Notes: generated by a model not told the origin, from the sequence alone. A DNA stretch of 64,000 bases from Dromiciops gliroides (GCF_019393635.1 NC_057861.1:661319724-661383723), one strand, 5' to 3'. Shown: positions 1-10,930, counted from the stretch's first letter. Numbers and translations: made by a program.

Positions 1-689
1 TTCCACTCATTTCTTTGTAATTCACATCACAACTCTCTCATCTTGTCCTTCTTTTGTTTCTAAGACAAGGAGAGGTAGCATTTAAGTGGAATGGGGTAGG
101 CGGAAAGATAACTTTTGGCTATTTTTAATCCCTAAATCTCCTGCATAGCCTCTCCTATCCAAACTTGTGCAGCTATCACTGTGAGATAAGGCCCCTAAGT
201 GGTTACTGTAGAAAATTAAGAGACAAAGAAAGGGTCTATAAAGAGAAGGTATAAATGGTGTTCATGAGATTTGTGCAGCCTGGGTAACTGTACTGTATTT
301 CTTAGTATTAACATGCCTAGTGATTAGTGACTAGAGTCACATTGACTATTGTGACTAGATCTTGGAGTCTTATGTATCCCTAAGCAATCACCAATGATTT
401 GATCAGACTTTCAGAGTGGGTATGATTCCTACTGATGCCCCTGGAAGTGACTCCTCATTTGTTCATTGTTTGATGAGCACAATGTTCAACCACAAACATG
501 TTTTGGAATTGAGAGTGTGATCAGAAGGATACCAAGATACCCAGTCTGGGAAATGGAAATGAAATTGTGCCTGAAGTCCTAAGTATAAGGTGTCAAAGCT
601 ATAAACTTATGTTTTGCTATTTAAATTAAATAAATTGTCAAAAGATGATGTCTTTTTATGCAGGGGACGTTGATCGTGACATGAGCAGG
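1..689. other. No gene or named repeat recognised
   Basis: AT-rich sequence with no splice-bounded open frame. Confidence 0.4.
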
Positions 690-960
690 CATTTAGGTGA
701 CACCATGGATAAAGTTTTATACAAGGAGTTAGAAAGACGTGAGTTCAAATATGGCCTCAGACTAGCTATGTGAAGCTGGCGTGGTCACTTAAGTTCTCTC
801 CCTCAGTTTCCTTAAACTATAAAATGGCATTTATCTCTGAGTATTGTTGTGAGGATAAAAAAAGATAATATTTGTAAACTGCTTCATAAACCATAAAGCA
901 CTACACAACATGCTAGTTATTATCATTAGTAATTATATTTATTCCATTTGTTTTCATTAT
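690..960 (+). repeat. Old SINE/MIR-like repeat
   Basis: GGATAAAGTTTTATAC and GTGAGTTCAAATATGGCCTC are followed by CTCAGTTTCCTTAAACTAT, then TGTTGTGAGGATAAA and TTGTAAACTGCTTCATAAACC. This is a tRNA-like SINE fused to the variant tail ending near AAAGCACTACACAACATGC. Confidence 0.6.
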
Positions 961-1589
961 TCCAAAAGCTGTGCATATTTAGAGGAACGATGGAACAATC
1001 ATATATGATTCAATATTGATTATTTTTCACTTACCATTATTATGAAATCTTTTTATAGAATGAAAAAAAAAATGAAGACCAGGATGAAAACTACAGCTTC
1101 ATAGTTCTATAGTGGGGTGGAGTTAAACTTCAATATTTTGCTATTTTCTCCTTAAATGTGTTTAAGAAACAATGTTCTATTGAGCTGGGATTTGTGACTA
1201 GAAAAGTGGTGTAGTCTATTGTAAAGAAACCTGAGTAGAAAAATTTCAGGGAAATCAGCTCATTAGTAACAGAAATATTGAGTGCACTGAAGCATTCTGA
1301 GAAATTTTGAGAAAATATTTGATTGGAGGGGGGAGGTTATAGGAAGTTAAATAAGCAGTTTAGAAATCATTTTCCTGATTGCAGAAAAAATAACAGAGCT
1401 TATTGATAGCAATTGTTGTCTGCTGTATGTGTGGCACGCATGTCCAAAGACTTGTTATTTTTTGTTTTTCAAGAGGTGAGATGAGAATTTTGTTCTTGGT
1501 TATTTTATGGAGAGTATGAAAAGGCTATTTAATGTATGTTCTCTGGGGGATACAGAACTCAATCCTACAAGTAAATACCAAATAATTTG
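961..1589. other. No gene or named repeat recognised
   Basis: AT-rich; TTTTTTGTTTTTCAAG near 1460 is acceptor-like but no open exon follows. Confidence 0.4.
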
Positions 1590-2130
1590 AAGATGAAGAG
1601 AGGACTAATGGTTGGAGCTATCAGAAAGGCTTTCACAGAAGGGGCTCCTGAATATCCAAGAAAGGTAAGGCTTCTAAGAGTTGAAGGTGAGTAATACATT
1701 AATTGTAACTATATTTAAAACAAAATATAACAAAATAAAACAACAAACAAAAAACCAAGGATGCAAGAGATGGAATACTGAATTTAGGCAATAGAAAGTA
1801 GACTAGTTTGTTTGAAAATGATGAAGAGTATGTGAAGGGGTGTAAAGTATAATGCATCTAAAAAGGGAAGTTCAGGCTAGGTTGTGAAGGGCTCTAAAAG
1901 GTAAATGGAGTTTATGTTTGGTCTTAGAAACAATAGGGAGCTACTGGATTTTATTGAGTAACATGATCAGACTTGCATTTTAGAAAATCACTTTAGTAGC
2001 TGTGTGTGGATGTGTTGGAGAGGAGGAAAACCTGAAGACAGAGAGGACGCGAAGGAATCTATTGCAATATGTCAGTCAAGAGACAACGAGGGCCTGAAAG
2101 AATGTGGTGGAGAAGAGCGGACAGATTGTT
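1590..2130 (+). repeat. Unclassified dispersed repeat, family X
   Basis: TAGGTTGTGAAGGGCTCTAAAAG, GGAGCTACTGGATTTTATTG, CATGATCAGACTTGC, GAAAATCACTTTAGTAGC, CTATTGCAATATGTCAG. The same phrases recur in order at about 24120-24330, 30590-30710 and 51080-51160, so it is a multicopy element. I cannot name it. Its left end, where seen elsewhere, resembles an inverted L2-like tail. Confidence 0.6.
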
Positions 2131-2466
2131 GAGATATAGTGAAGGTCCTAATGCAAGAGTCTAACCATGTCACTCCGCACTTTCCAATAAAGTCTATTAC
2201 TTCTAGGATCTACTATACATGTTCTTTTTGGGATGTAAAACACTTCACAACCTGCCATCTTCTTACTTTTCCAATTTTCTTATACCTCACTCTGCTCCAC
2301 ATTGTCTACATTTCAGCCATACTGTTCTAATTGTTGTTCCTATTAAAAATAATCCATCTCCTTTCTCTTCACCTTTTCAGTGACTGTATCCCATGCCTGG
2401 AATGCTCTCCCACTTCACCTTTGCTTTCTGTCTTCACTGGCCTTCTTTAAAATTCAGCTCAAATCA

Positions 2467-2644
2467 GGGGCAGCTAGGTGGCATAGTGGATAAAGCACCA
2501 ACCCCGGATTTAGGAGGACCTGAGTTCAAATTTGGCCTCAGACACTTGACATTTTCTAGCTGTATGATCCTGGGCAAGTTAGTTAACCCTCAATGCCCCC
2601 CAAAAAACCAAACCAAAACAAACAAACAAAAACAACAACAAAAC
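2467..2644 (+). mobile_element. Marsupial tRNA-derived SINE (short class)
   Basis: Begins GGGGCAGCTAGGTGGCATAG and ends near CCTGGGCAAGTTAGTTAACCC, with an A-rich (AAACAAAC) tail. An overlapping ORF is SINE-derived. Confidence 0.92.
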
Positions 2645-3029
2645 AGATCACCGTGCATGGTTGTAATCTTTGTTCCTGAGTAAGGCTGGTATACCACTTG
2701 ACTGTGGGAGTTCTCAGTTATAGTAGGAGTAAAGCCCATTGGGTATCTATATTAGGTTCAGCACCAATATCATGAACCACTGGGAGCAGAGCAACACTAG
2801 GAAACATATTTAAGGGCAAACCATCCCAGATTGGGAAACAACAACAACAACAACAAAAACAACAACACAGCTATAGCTGGTTGGCACAGAAATGTCCATT
2901 GTACTTCCAGCCTAGGAAAGATAAGATTACCTCCAAAGAAAAAAAAAAGACAGCTCTAATACCACTTTGTAAGAAACTTTTCTTCCCCCCTTCCATTCTG
3001 AACATTATCTTCTGTCCATAATGTTCCTA

Positions 3030-3172
3030 TACATAGTTATGTTCATGTTATCTTCTTCATTAGAATGTAAGTTCTTTGAGGGCTGGAGTTATTTTTCTTT
3101 ATCTCCATATCCACAGCACTTAGCACAGTGCCTCTCACATAATATGTGCTTAATAAAGGCTTCTTGACTGAC
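3030..3172 (+). repeat. L2-like 3' end
   Basis: TAGAATGTAAGTTCTTTGAGGG, CACTTAGCACAGTGCC, TGTGCTTAATAAAGG: the typical mammalian L2-like tail. Confidence 0.65.
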
Positions 3173-3690
3173 AAGACATAAGCTAGCCACTTGAGGTGTT
3201 TGTTGTTGTTGTTGTTAACAGCTAACCATGAAACAAAGAACAATGCAAAGAAGTCTTCTTTATTGTGGCTAGTCTACTTCTGCAGACAGGCCTTGCATGA
3301 TGGAAGAGGGGTCATAGATCACTGAGAATCATATACATTTCAATGGTCCATAAAAAATCATTCTGATAAAGTTGGTAGATGCTGCTTATTATTTTAAGGA
3401 AAGCTCCACCTTTTCCTAAGCTCTCTAATGTTTTTCATTCTGATAAAGTTAGTACTCACCTTGTTTTGGAAAAAATGGAGTGACTTGTCCAAAGTAACAC
3501 AGGGGAGTAAATGTAAATCAGGATTTGAATACAGTTGTTTATTTCATTGTTTTTTAATTCCAAATCCTTTTCTACAAAAGACATGTTTGACTACAGAGTT
3601 CTGCCTCCAGATTTTGTGTGTCTGCATAAGTATATATGTAGATATACACCCATACCTATACATACAGACAAGTAGAAAGGTAGATAGAGA

Positions 3691-3780
3691 AATGGATGGA
3701 TGGATGGATGGATGGATGGATGGATGGATGGATGGATGGATGGATGGGTGGGTGGACAGAAGGATATATGGATGGATGGA
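3691..3780. repeat. (ATGG)n microsatellite
   Basis: About thirteen GGAT tetramers, then degenerate units. ORFs reading MDGW/SIHP repeats on both strands come from this repeat. Confidence 0.95.
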
Positions 3781-4176
3781 AGGATATGGATATTATTTTT
3801 ACAAAATCTAAATTTGCCAATGTATTTTCCCCACTTCTTTACCCCCCCTCCCCTCCACTTTCCCCAAAACATTCCTTATAAAGAGGATAAAAAAAGTGGT
3901 GGTGCAGGGAAAGTTAGTAAAACTAGCCAATATAGAAAGAAAAGTCTGTTATATTGCCATGTTTCACCCACATAGACTATTACCTCTGTAAAGATTCAGG
4001 GGATAGTTATGTCCTCTCATTGCCCATCTTTTTCCTTTAATATCTTTCTTTTGTCTTATTAGCATTTCTCGAGTTGTGTCAAATAACAGTAGGCAACATG
4101 CTTATTTGGTTGTGTTGATTTGGAAAGTTACTACCAGTTCCTGAATGTATATTATAGCTTTTGATTGTATATGCTT

Positions 4177-4621
4177 TTTGTTGTTGTTGGTGGTGGTGTT
4201 TTTTTTTCAGTTGTATTCAACTCTTCATGACCCCATTTAGGGTTTTCTTGGAAAAGATACTGGAAGGGGGTTTTATTTCCTTTTCCAGCTCATTTTACAG
4301 ATAAGAAACTGAGGCAAATAGGATTATGTGACTTTTCCAGGGACACTTAGATAATAAGTGTCTGAGGCCAAATTTGAATTTAGTTTTTTTTTTTTTTGGG
4401 GGGGGGTGCTGCAGGGCGATGAGGGTTAAGTGACTTGCCCAAGGTCACACAGCTAGTAAGTGTCAAGTGTCTGAGGCGCAAGTGTCTGAGGCTGGATTTG
4501 AACTCAGGTCCTCCTGAATCCAGGGCCAGTGCTTTATCCACTGCGCCACCTAGCTACCCTGAATTCAGGTCTTTTTGACTCCAGGCCCAACATTCTATCT
4601 ACCGTGTCAACCAGCTTCCCC
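4177..4621 (-). mobile_element. RTE-tailed SINE, minus strand, split by a younger SINE
   Basis: Outer parts 4177-4383 and 4560-4621. The left part reads TTGTATTCAACTCTTCATGACCCC, then CTCATTTTACAGATAAG; the right part ends in the reversed 5' box. The RTE-like 3' tail marks the longer SINE class. Confidence 0.85.
4384..4559 (-). mobile_element. Younger short-class SINE nested in the SINE at 4177-4621
   Basis: Poly-T start, AGGGTTAAGTGACTTGCCC, then GCCACCTAGCTACC. Target repeats TGAATTTAG (4375-4383) and TGAATTCAG (4560-4568) flank it. Confidence 0.88.
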
Positions 4622-5664
4622 AAAATCTTTTTACCATATGGAAACTATACTTATATTAAATGTTTTAAAATAAACCAACCTAGAGAATACAGGCCTAATA
4701 ATATGGTTTCAATATCGTTTTTTTTTCCCCCCACTGTATTTAAACTATGCTACTATGCCAGTACTCTCTAGATTTTTTAACATATCTATTTTAATTTGTT
4801 ATAGACTTTTACTACATCTGTTGATATGATATGACTTTTGAATGTATTATTTTTTCTATGAGTATTATTTTGCTAATATTGGACCATCCTCTTATACTTG
4901 GTATAAATCCAATATGATCAGAGTAGATGTCATCTTTGGAACACATTGCTATAGTCTTTACCACCAAAATTTTATTTAAATGTAAATGATTAATGTTATT
5001 TAATATTACTGGTCTGTGCATTTCTTTATCTTCCCCTGTTTTAAAGTGTAAGGTCTATATTTGCCTCATGAAATGAGTTTCATTCTGTGTATTCTTTATT
5101 TTTGAAAATAATTTGCGTTATTAGATAGAATATTATTTAAAAGTTTGACAGAGTTCTTTGATCTATTTTAAGCCACATGCCTTTCCCCTATCTCTTGCTT
5201 TGGTATTTATTTACATCTAATTTTCCTTTTTGAGAGTCTATTATTTAAAATGCCTTATTTCAAGTCCTTTTGCTTGTCATTAGTGAATTGTATGGATTTG
5301 GGGGTGAATGGGAGTTATTTGTATTATTTGGTATAGTGGGGGAAGTTTCTCCTAGGAAGTCTTCACAGGATTCTCTACTTTTGTTTCTTTTGAGAAAAAG
5401 AAAAAGGACAAAAGAAAGGGAATAAAGGACAGAAATGAGTACCAAGTATCTTCAATTTATATTGCTTTTATCAATCAAATCGAATTCCCATCCTTTCCTT
5501 CTCTTCCCAACCAAAACCAAATTTCCTGGATCTTGCTCTTTTTCTTTCATAATCAGTTCTCCATAACTATAACTTTCTTTACTTTGGACATTCTTTAAGT
5601 TTACCCCTACTCTCAAATCTCTCTCCACCCACTTGCTGTTCAAATCAGTTTCCTGCATATGTCA
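4622..5664. other. No gene recognised
   Basis: T-rich DNA near 4790-5250 resembles heavily decayed reverse-oriented LINE, but I cannot assign it. Minus-strand ORFs of 60-70 codons lack protein-like features. Confidence 0.35.
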
Positions 5665-5750
5665 TATATGTATACATACGAACATATATGTGTGTATATA
5701 CATACATATTTGTATATGCACACACACATATACATATATATATATATATA
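5665..5750. repeat. TA/CA-type microsatellite
   Basis: Alternating purine-pyrimidine (CATATATG, CACACA, then TATATATA) directly upstream of a SINE. Confidence 0.85.
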
Positions 5751-5970
5751 GGTCAGCCAGGTGGCACAGTGAATGAGTGAAAATCTGGTCTCAGATACTA
5801 CTAGTTTTGTGACCCTGGGCAAGTCACTTAACCCTAATTGCCTCAGTTTTCTCATCTATAAAATGAGCTAGAGAAGGAAATGGTAAACCACTCTAGTATA
5901 TTTGTCAAGAAAACCCAAAATTCATTCACGAAGAGTCAGACATAACTGAAAATGAATAAAAAACACTTCC
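5751..5970 (+). mobile_element. RTE-tailed SINE
   Basis: GGTCAGCCAGGTGGCACAGTG, CTGGGCAAGTCACTTAACCC, CTCATCTATAAAATGAGC, GAAGGAAATGGTAAACCAC, then CACGAAGAGTCAGACATAAC. The last phrase is the BovB/RTE-like tail. Confidence 0.88.
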
Positions 5971-6578
5971 ACCACACAAAACTGTGGTATATATGCATGT
6001 ATATGTATATCAATATATACATATATTTATATTCGCATGTATAGTTTAAATTCTACTAAGGGGAAAATCCTCAAACTTAAAATAGATATCGGGTGTTGAG
6101 GGAAGGGCCTTAGTGGGAGACTGTTCCATTTGTTAAATATTTCACTAGTCTCTTTGTAGCTAGCTTTACCTGGCACAATGCAGAACTCATTATTGGACAC
6201 AAAATGTCAGGAAACATGTAGTAGGATGCTTACCAGAACAGATAGTCTATCTTAATAACAGATCTGAATTGGAAATCAACAGGGCAGTCATCTCTTGTCT
6301 ATTTACCCCATCTCCCACTTATCTGGAGATTGTGTCATAGGAAATTCTATTCTATTCATTCATTCATTTATCTATTTATGTACTTATTTACATGATTTAG
6401 CCCATCTTGTACTATTTTGACATGATGACAGAGAGCTTATTTCAGATATGGCCTTTCACTTCATCATCTTGCTAGAAATGTCCCCTTTCTAATATTGAGG
6501 AGAAATATCTCTTTGCTCCTACATCCCTTCAATATTTCATCCAGGTTATTGATTCTAATTTGCTTCTTCCTTTTCTAG
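5971..6578. other. Presumed intron or flank upstream of the exon-like ORF
   Basis: Contains a short ATTC-type repeat near 6350 and the pyrimidine tract that ends at 6578. Confidence 0.4.
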
Positions 6579-6773
6579 AGGCAAGTGTTAATGGAACCCC
6601 TAATTCTACAAGACAAGTTAGCTATCAAAAGAGTGCCTAAAGACAAAGCTTCCACTGATTTAAACTTGAGCTTCTCTGTGGGTATGGAAACAATTCAAGG
6701 GCCTATATCAGATCATTATACCAGATATCAAGAAAACCAAAAGAGACTGATTTCCACCTTAAATGACACCTAA
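6579..6773 (+). CDS. Exon-like ORF with strong splice acceptor; possible upstream or alternative terminal exon
   Basis: The strongest acceptor seen in the window (TTGCTTCTTCCTTTTCTAG) ends at 6578, exactly where a 64-codon open frame begins, closed by TAA at 6771-6773. From the internal ATG at 6591 it reads MEPLILQDKLAIKRVPKDK and later DHYTRYQENQKRLISTL. The frame is rich in K, D, E, Q and T and poor in C and W, which suits a real protein. If internal, it needs a donor: GTGGGT after 6677 keeps phase 0 and would join exon 7982 in frame, while GTATGG after 6681 gives phase 1 and would not. It could also be an alternative last exon, or chance. Confidence 0.35.
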   Translation, partial: RQVLMEPLILQDKLAIKRVPKDKASTDLNLSFSVGMETIQGPISDHYTRYQENQKRLISTLNDT

Positions 6774-6930
6774 AATAATGCTTCTATTACAAGCAAAACA
6801 CTAATTCTTTTTTGATAGACTTCATATATGTAAATTTCATATCTCGATATATTCTTACTACCATAGTGATATTCCATTTCAGTTGGCCCATATTATTTTC
6901 AGGCAAATGCTGGTAAAGAAGGCAATGTGG

Positions 6931-7109
6931 GGAGCAGCTAGGTGGCACAGTGGATAAAGCACCAGCCCTGGATTCAGGAAGACCTCAGTTCAAATCCAAC
7001 CTCAGACACTTGATACTTACTAGCTGTGTGACACTGGCCAAATAACTTAACCCCTTACTAGCTGTGTGACCCTGGACAAGTCACTTAGCCCCTGTGGCCC
7101 TACAAAAAC
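6931..7109 (+). mobile_element. SINE with internal 38-bp tandem duplication
   Basis: Perfect target repeats AAGGCAATGTGG at 6919-6930 and 7110-7121. Inside, the segment starting TTACTAGCTGTGTGAC occurs twice in tandem (7017-7054 and 7055-7092). Confidence 0.92.
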
Positions 7110-7194
7110 AAGGCAATGTGGATTTTTACACATACATACATACATACATACATATCTATCTCTCTATATATATGTATAAAACAGCTAATACATT

Positions 7195-7305
7195 ATTTTT
7201 TCTTAATATTTTATTTTCCCCCAATTACATGTACATTTTTGACATTCTTGTTTAAAATTTTGAGTTCCAAACTCTCTCCCTCCACTCTCCCTAATATAGA
7301 ACAAT
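7195..7305 (-). mobile_element. Short L1 3' end fragment
   Basis: Reverse L1 tail landmarks are present: TTTATTTTCCCCCAATTACATG, TTTTGAGTTCCAAACTCTCT, then CCTCCACTCTCCC. It is only about 110 bp. Confidence 0.55.
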
Positions 7306-7467
7306 GAGGGAGTAAGTGATTTATCCAGTCACATAGCCAGTATGTGGCAGTACTTGTACATAGATTTTATCTCCAGAATCAGCTCTTCATCATCTACCAT
7401 ACCAGGATGTCTCTTGTGTTCTTATACTTGTTATTACACATTGAATATAAACTCAGATATAACTCTT

Positions 7468-7612
7468 TTTTGGGGGGTGGGGCAATGAGGGTTAAGTGAC
7501 TTGCTCAGAGTCACACAGCTAGTAAGTGTCAACTGTTTGAGGCTGGATTTGAACTCAAGTCCTCCTAAATGCAGGGCTAATGCTTTATCTACTTTGCCAC
7601 CTAGCTGCCCCT
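7468..7612 (-). mobile_element. Short-class SINE, minus strand
   Basis: Perfect 13-bp target repeats AGATATAACTCTT at 7455-7467 and 7613-7625. Reversed SINE boxes GGTTAAGTGACTTGC and CCACCTAGCTGCCCC. Confidence 0.93.
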
Positions 7613-7981
7613 AGATATAACTCTTATTAAGGACAAGCATTATATAGGCAGTAGGAATGTAAGCTGCATTAATGTCTCCCAAAGCTCACTTATATATAAA
7701 TACTTGTCCCACTGTCATGCTTCCATTTGGTTTTGTAAAAGTTCATTTTAAATATTGATCAAGAAATATTGCATGTTGGACCAAAGAGAAACTCTATTCA
7801 TGACACCTAATCTTTGTATCACCTGGGCTTGGAAGACTATCCAGTCATATAAAAGCAGAGTTATTGCCCACCTTAGAAACAAGGTAACTTTAAGACATTT
7901 CTAAAGTCCCCTCAATAGAAATCTTCGTTTAAAACTTCAGTTAAAATCAGACAAGTGTTCTTATCTCTGCTTTTGCTATAG

Positions 7982-8069
7982 TTTCTCATAAAAGTAAGCC
8001 CTGAGTGGAAATATCTTCCTGAAGACTTCAATGCTGTTACAGATTTACCTACAGTTTACAAAGTGGAAG
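7982..8069 (+). CDS. Candidate internal coding exon of an unidentified spliced gene (first of four phase-compatible exons)
   Basis: The block follows a strong acceptor (pyrimidine-rich tract ending TTTTGCTATAG) and ends at AAG|GTAATT, a plausible donor. It is 88 nt and open in phase 0 for 29 codons, leaving one base (phase 1). Translation includes KVSPEWKYLPEDFNAVTDL, whose mix of charged, aromatic and proline residues is protein-like and unlike the low-complexity chance ORFs nearby. The leftover G joins exon 8314-8475 to give Asp in the same frame. An internal GTAAGC after TTTCTCATAAAA could act as an alternative donor. I do not recognise the family and assign no function. The preceding exon must end in phase 0; one option is the exon-like ORF at 6579. 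Confidence 0.55.
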
Positions 8070-8313
8070 GTAATTTACAGATGCATGAAGAAACTTTAAA
8101 AAATATAAATTTTATCATATTTTGTATTTGAAGTGAAATGTTATTTTAGATAAAATTATTTTAGACAAAATTTGCTGACAATAAATCTTTTTTAAACCGC
8201 AAAATCTTAAAACTATTGAAAAAATGTAGCATCTGTAATATATATTCTTTTCTCTCTTCCTGCATACCAATTTTATTTCATTTATTCAACCCAAGGACTA
8301 GGATTTTTTTTAG

Positions 8314-8475
8314 ATGGTATCAATCATGAAGACATTGTACAAAACTTGCAATATTATTATCGTCTAAACACGCAATATTTCTGCAATTTTAAAAATTCTA
8401 TTAAAAAGATAAGGAGAATTAGAGAAAATCATACTAGTGGCACATTTCAGAAGGCTATTCAGATGGATATGATAA
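8314..8475 (+). CDS. Candidate internal coding exon (second of four)
   Basis: A T-rich tract ending TTTTTTTTAG precedes the block and a near-consensus donor, ATAA|GTAAGT, follows it. The block is 162 nt, enters in phase 1 and leaves in phase 1, with 53 consecutive open codons. The translation includes GINHEDIVQNLQYYYRL followed by a basic stretch (KNSIKKIRRIRENH) and a segment reading TFQKAIQMDMI. An internal exon divisible by three with matched phases, and no stop in roughly 35% GC sequence, is unlikely by chance. This is the best-supported coding block in the window. No catalytic motif, membrane segment or signal peptide is visible. The intron before it (8070-8313) is short and the one after it is about 7.6 kb and full of insertions. 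Confidence 0.62.
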
Positions 8476-9064
8476 GTAAGTTAGCATTAAAACATACCAC
8501 CTAATTTATGGCACCTAATCATGATTTTATTGATGTCCTGAACCTATATTTCCTTCTCAGACTTCACATATACATTTTTCACATAATTCTAATGCCTTTA
8601 TTATTGAAGTTTGTGTCATACACTCACCTGAGACTATAAAATCTTTAAGCACAGGCAGTGTATCTAATCTGCATTTTCATCTCTCCCTGTGCCTGACATT
8701 CATCCATACACTGTATGTGCCACTAGGTGATTAATATATTATTTTTGAATGAATATTAAATGAATAAGTAACAATTTGAAATCCTTAAAACTTTGAAATC
8801 CTTAAAATAAAACTTTGAAACCTACAGTAGTGCACATTTATGAAGTGGTAAGGGATGCAGGCAATATTCTACTTATACTGATTTAGGACAGAGAAATGAT
8901 GATTTTCAATATATCCATACTTCCAATGCTTTAATAATTATGCTCCTATTATTAACTATAGCAATTAGGAGAGAGTGAAAGTAGCTATTCTAAATTTCAT
9001 GTCCCAGATGAAGATATTCCTCTGTCTCTGATTCATTAAACTATAAATTGTATGGAGACAGTGA
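8476..9064. other. Start of the large candidate intron
   Basis: No repeat recognised. CCCAG|ATGAAGATATTCC near 9006 is acceptor-like but reads into a stop after ten codons in the chain's phase. Confidence 0.35.
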
Positions 9065-9215
9065 AATAAAAAATATGATAGAGATAGGGACTAGATCTGT
9101 GATTTTATTCATTTAGGGATCTTACCATCAGCATTTATTAAGTGCTATCATCTACATAAGGAAACTTCTTCTACCAATGTTGTTCTTGTGGTTTCAGAGA
9201 GTTGCCAATAACACC
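9065..9215 (+). repeat. Partial copy of the MIR-like repeat seen at 49770-50215
   Basis: Shares GATAGAGATAGGGACTAGATC, GGAAACTTCTTCTACCAATG and CAGAGAGTTGCC in the same order as 49790-49917. It lacks the second half. Confidence 0.55.
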
Positions 9216-9223
9216 AAGAGATC

Positions 9224-9335
9224 ATGTGTTTATATGTATATATACACATGCATAAATATGTATGTAAGAATGTGTGTGCATGTCTGCATACATGTCTATG
9301 TGTGTGTATAAATGTGTGTGTGTGTGTGTGTGTAT
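9224..9335. repeat. TG/TA microsatellite
   Basis: ATGTATATATACACATG, then (TG)n to about 9333. The 68-codon ORF here is repeat-derived. Confidence 0.85.
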
Positions 9336-9345
9336 GTATACAGAC

Positions 9346-9768
9346 AAAAACAGCTAGGTGGCTCAGTGGACAAAATGCCAGACCTGGAGTCAGGAAGTCT
9401 CACCTTCTTGAGTTAAAATCTGACTTCTGACACTTAATAGCTATGTGATCCTGGGCAAGTCACTTAATCCTTTTGGCCTTAGTTTTCTCATCTTTAAAAT
9501 GAACTGGAGAAAAAAAATGACAAACTGCTCCAGTATTTTTTTTTTTTTGCAGGGCAATGAGGGTTAAGTGACTTGCCCAGGGTCACACAGGTAGTAAATG
9601 TCTACTGTCTGAGGCCAGATTTGAACTCAGGTACTCCTGAATACAGGGCCAGTGCTTTATCCACTGTGCCACCTAGCTGTCCCTGCTCTAGTATTTTTGC
9701 CAAGAAAACCACAAATGGGATCACAAAGAGTAGTCCACAAATGAAACACACACAAATTTACATAAGCA
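9346..9768 (+). mobile_element. RTE-tailed SINE split by a younger SINE
   Basis: Left part 9346-9540 has CAGCTAGGTGGCTCAGTGG and CCTGGGCAAGTCACTTAATCC. Right part 9684-9768 resumes with TTTTGCCAAGAAAACC and GATCACAAAGAGTAGTC, the RTE-like tail. Confidence 0.87.
9541..9683 (-). mobile_element. Younger SINE nested in the SINE at 9346-9768
   Basis: Flanked by TGCTCCAGTATTTTT (9526-9540) and TGCTCTAGTATTTTT (9684-9698), a 15-bp duplication with one mismatch. Reversed SINE boxes are clear. Confidence 0.92.
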
Positions 9769-10048
9769 CACATGTATAGCTACATATATATATGTATATA
9801 ATATATATGTGTGTGTGTGAGAAGAGATGGATGGATTGTGTAAAAATTTATTAAATTAAATAAAGTTTGAGAAAATCTCATGCTATTCTTGTGATATAGA
9901 TGGAAAGATATTTGTTAGATTCCATAGTATATTTAGATGGGTTCCAATTAGATAGATTACCAGAAAGGGTTCAATGTAAACTTTGAAGGTCTGTGATGAA
10001 GTTGATCCAGGGATGTCTGATTGATGGAGTTATTGTTAATGTATTTTT

Positions 10049-10191
10049 GGGGGGCGGGGCAATGAGGGTTAAGTGACTTGCCCAGGGTCACACAGCTAGT
10101 AAGTATCAAGTGTCTTAGGCCCCATTTGAGCTTATGTCCTCCTGAATCCAGGGCTGATGCTTTATCCACTGTGCCATCTAGCTGCCCCTTT
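10049..10191 (-). mobile_element. Short-class SINE, minus strand
   Basis: Perfect 13-bp target repeats TTAATGTATTTTT at 10036-10048 and 10192-10204. The 70-codon minus ORF over it is SINE-derived. Confidence 0.92.
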
Positions 10192-10454
10192 TTAATGTAT
10201 TTTTAAAAAATGAAATTCCATAGATAAAGGAAAATATTTAATATAATTTAAAAATAATGACATGCATTTTAAATTTGGGAAACACATAAAGCTGAAATTG
10301 GATAATAGCAGGGATTCAAAAAGGCCTTGACAGACAAGAACAATGGACCAAATTGAATGAGATGAAATTGAATAGCTTAAAAGCAGTTTCGTTTTTTTAA
10401 CTTTGTCAATAGAATGTAATATATTGATTGATGAAGTCACATTATAGTTGAAAA

Positions 10455-10925
10455 TCTTTTTAAATGATTTTTATTTTTCATGTTTTGTTTTACATGTAAA
10501 AACAATTAACTTTTTAAAAAATGGTTTACAAATTCTCTTCATCCTTCTCCCCCCCCCCACCACCACTGAGAAGGCAAGCAATTTGGTAGAGGATATACAC
10601 GTGAAATCATGAATAATATATTTTCATATTAGTCACATTTTGAAAGGAAACAGACAAAAAATAGGAAAAGGATAAAGTAAAAAACCGTATGCTTCAATCT
10701 GCATTCAGATTCCATTATTTCTTTCTCTGGGGGTGGATAGCATTTTTCATCATAAGTCTTTCATAATTGTCTTGGCATTTCATATTGCTAAGAATAGATA
10801 CGTAATTCATAATTAATCATTATACAACATTGCAGCTACTATGTAGAATTTCTACTGTTTCTGTTCACTTCGCTTTATCAGTTCACGTAAGTTGAGGTTT
10901 TTCTTAAAGTATCCTGCTTACATAG
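10455..10925 (-). mobile_element. L1 LINE, 3' UTR part, minus strand
   Basis: The block resembles the 3' end of the better-preserved L1 at 60485-62040 read in reverse (T-rich start, CTTCATCCTTCTCCCCC tract, then CATTTTTCATCATAAGTCTTTC, then GTTCACTTCGC). It continues after the LTR insertion at 11690, so it is one interrupted element. Confidence 0.8.
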
Positions 10926-10928
10926 GCC

Positions 10929-10930
<2 letters not shown>

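Noticed and set aside
3428-3975. ORFs with MDGW or SIHP repeats
   Set aside because: Translation of the (ATGG)n microsatellite on both strands.
9007-9040. Possible extra exon after GTCCCAG
   Set aside because: Weak pyrimidine tract and a stop after ten codons in the required phase.
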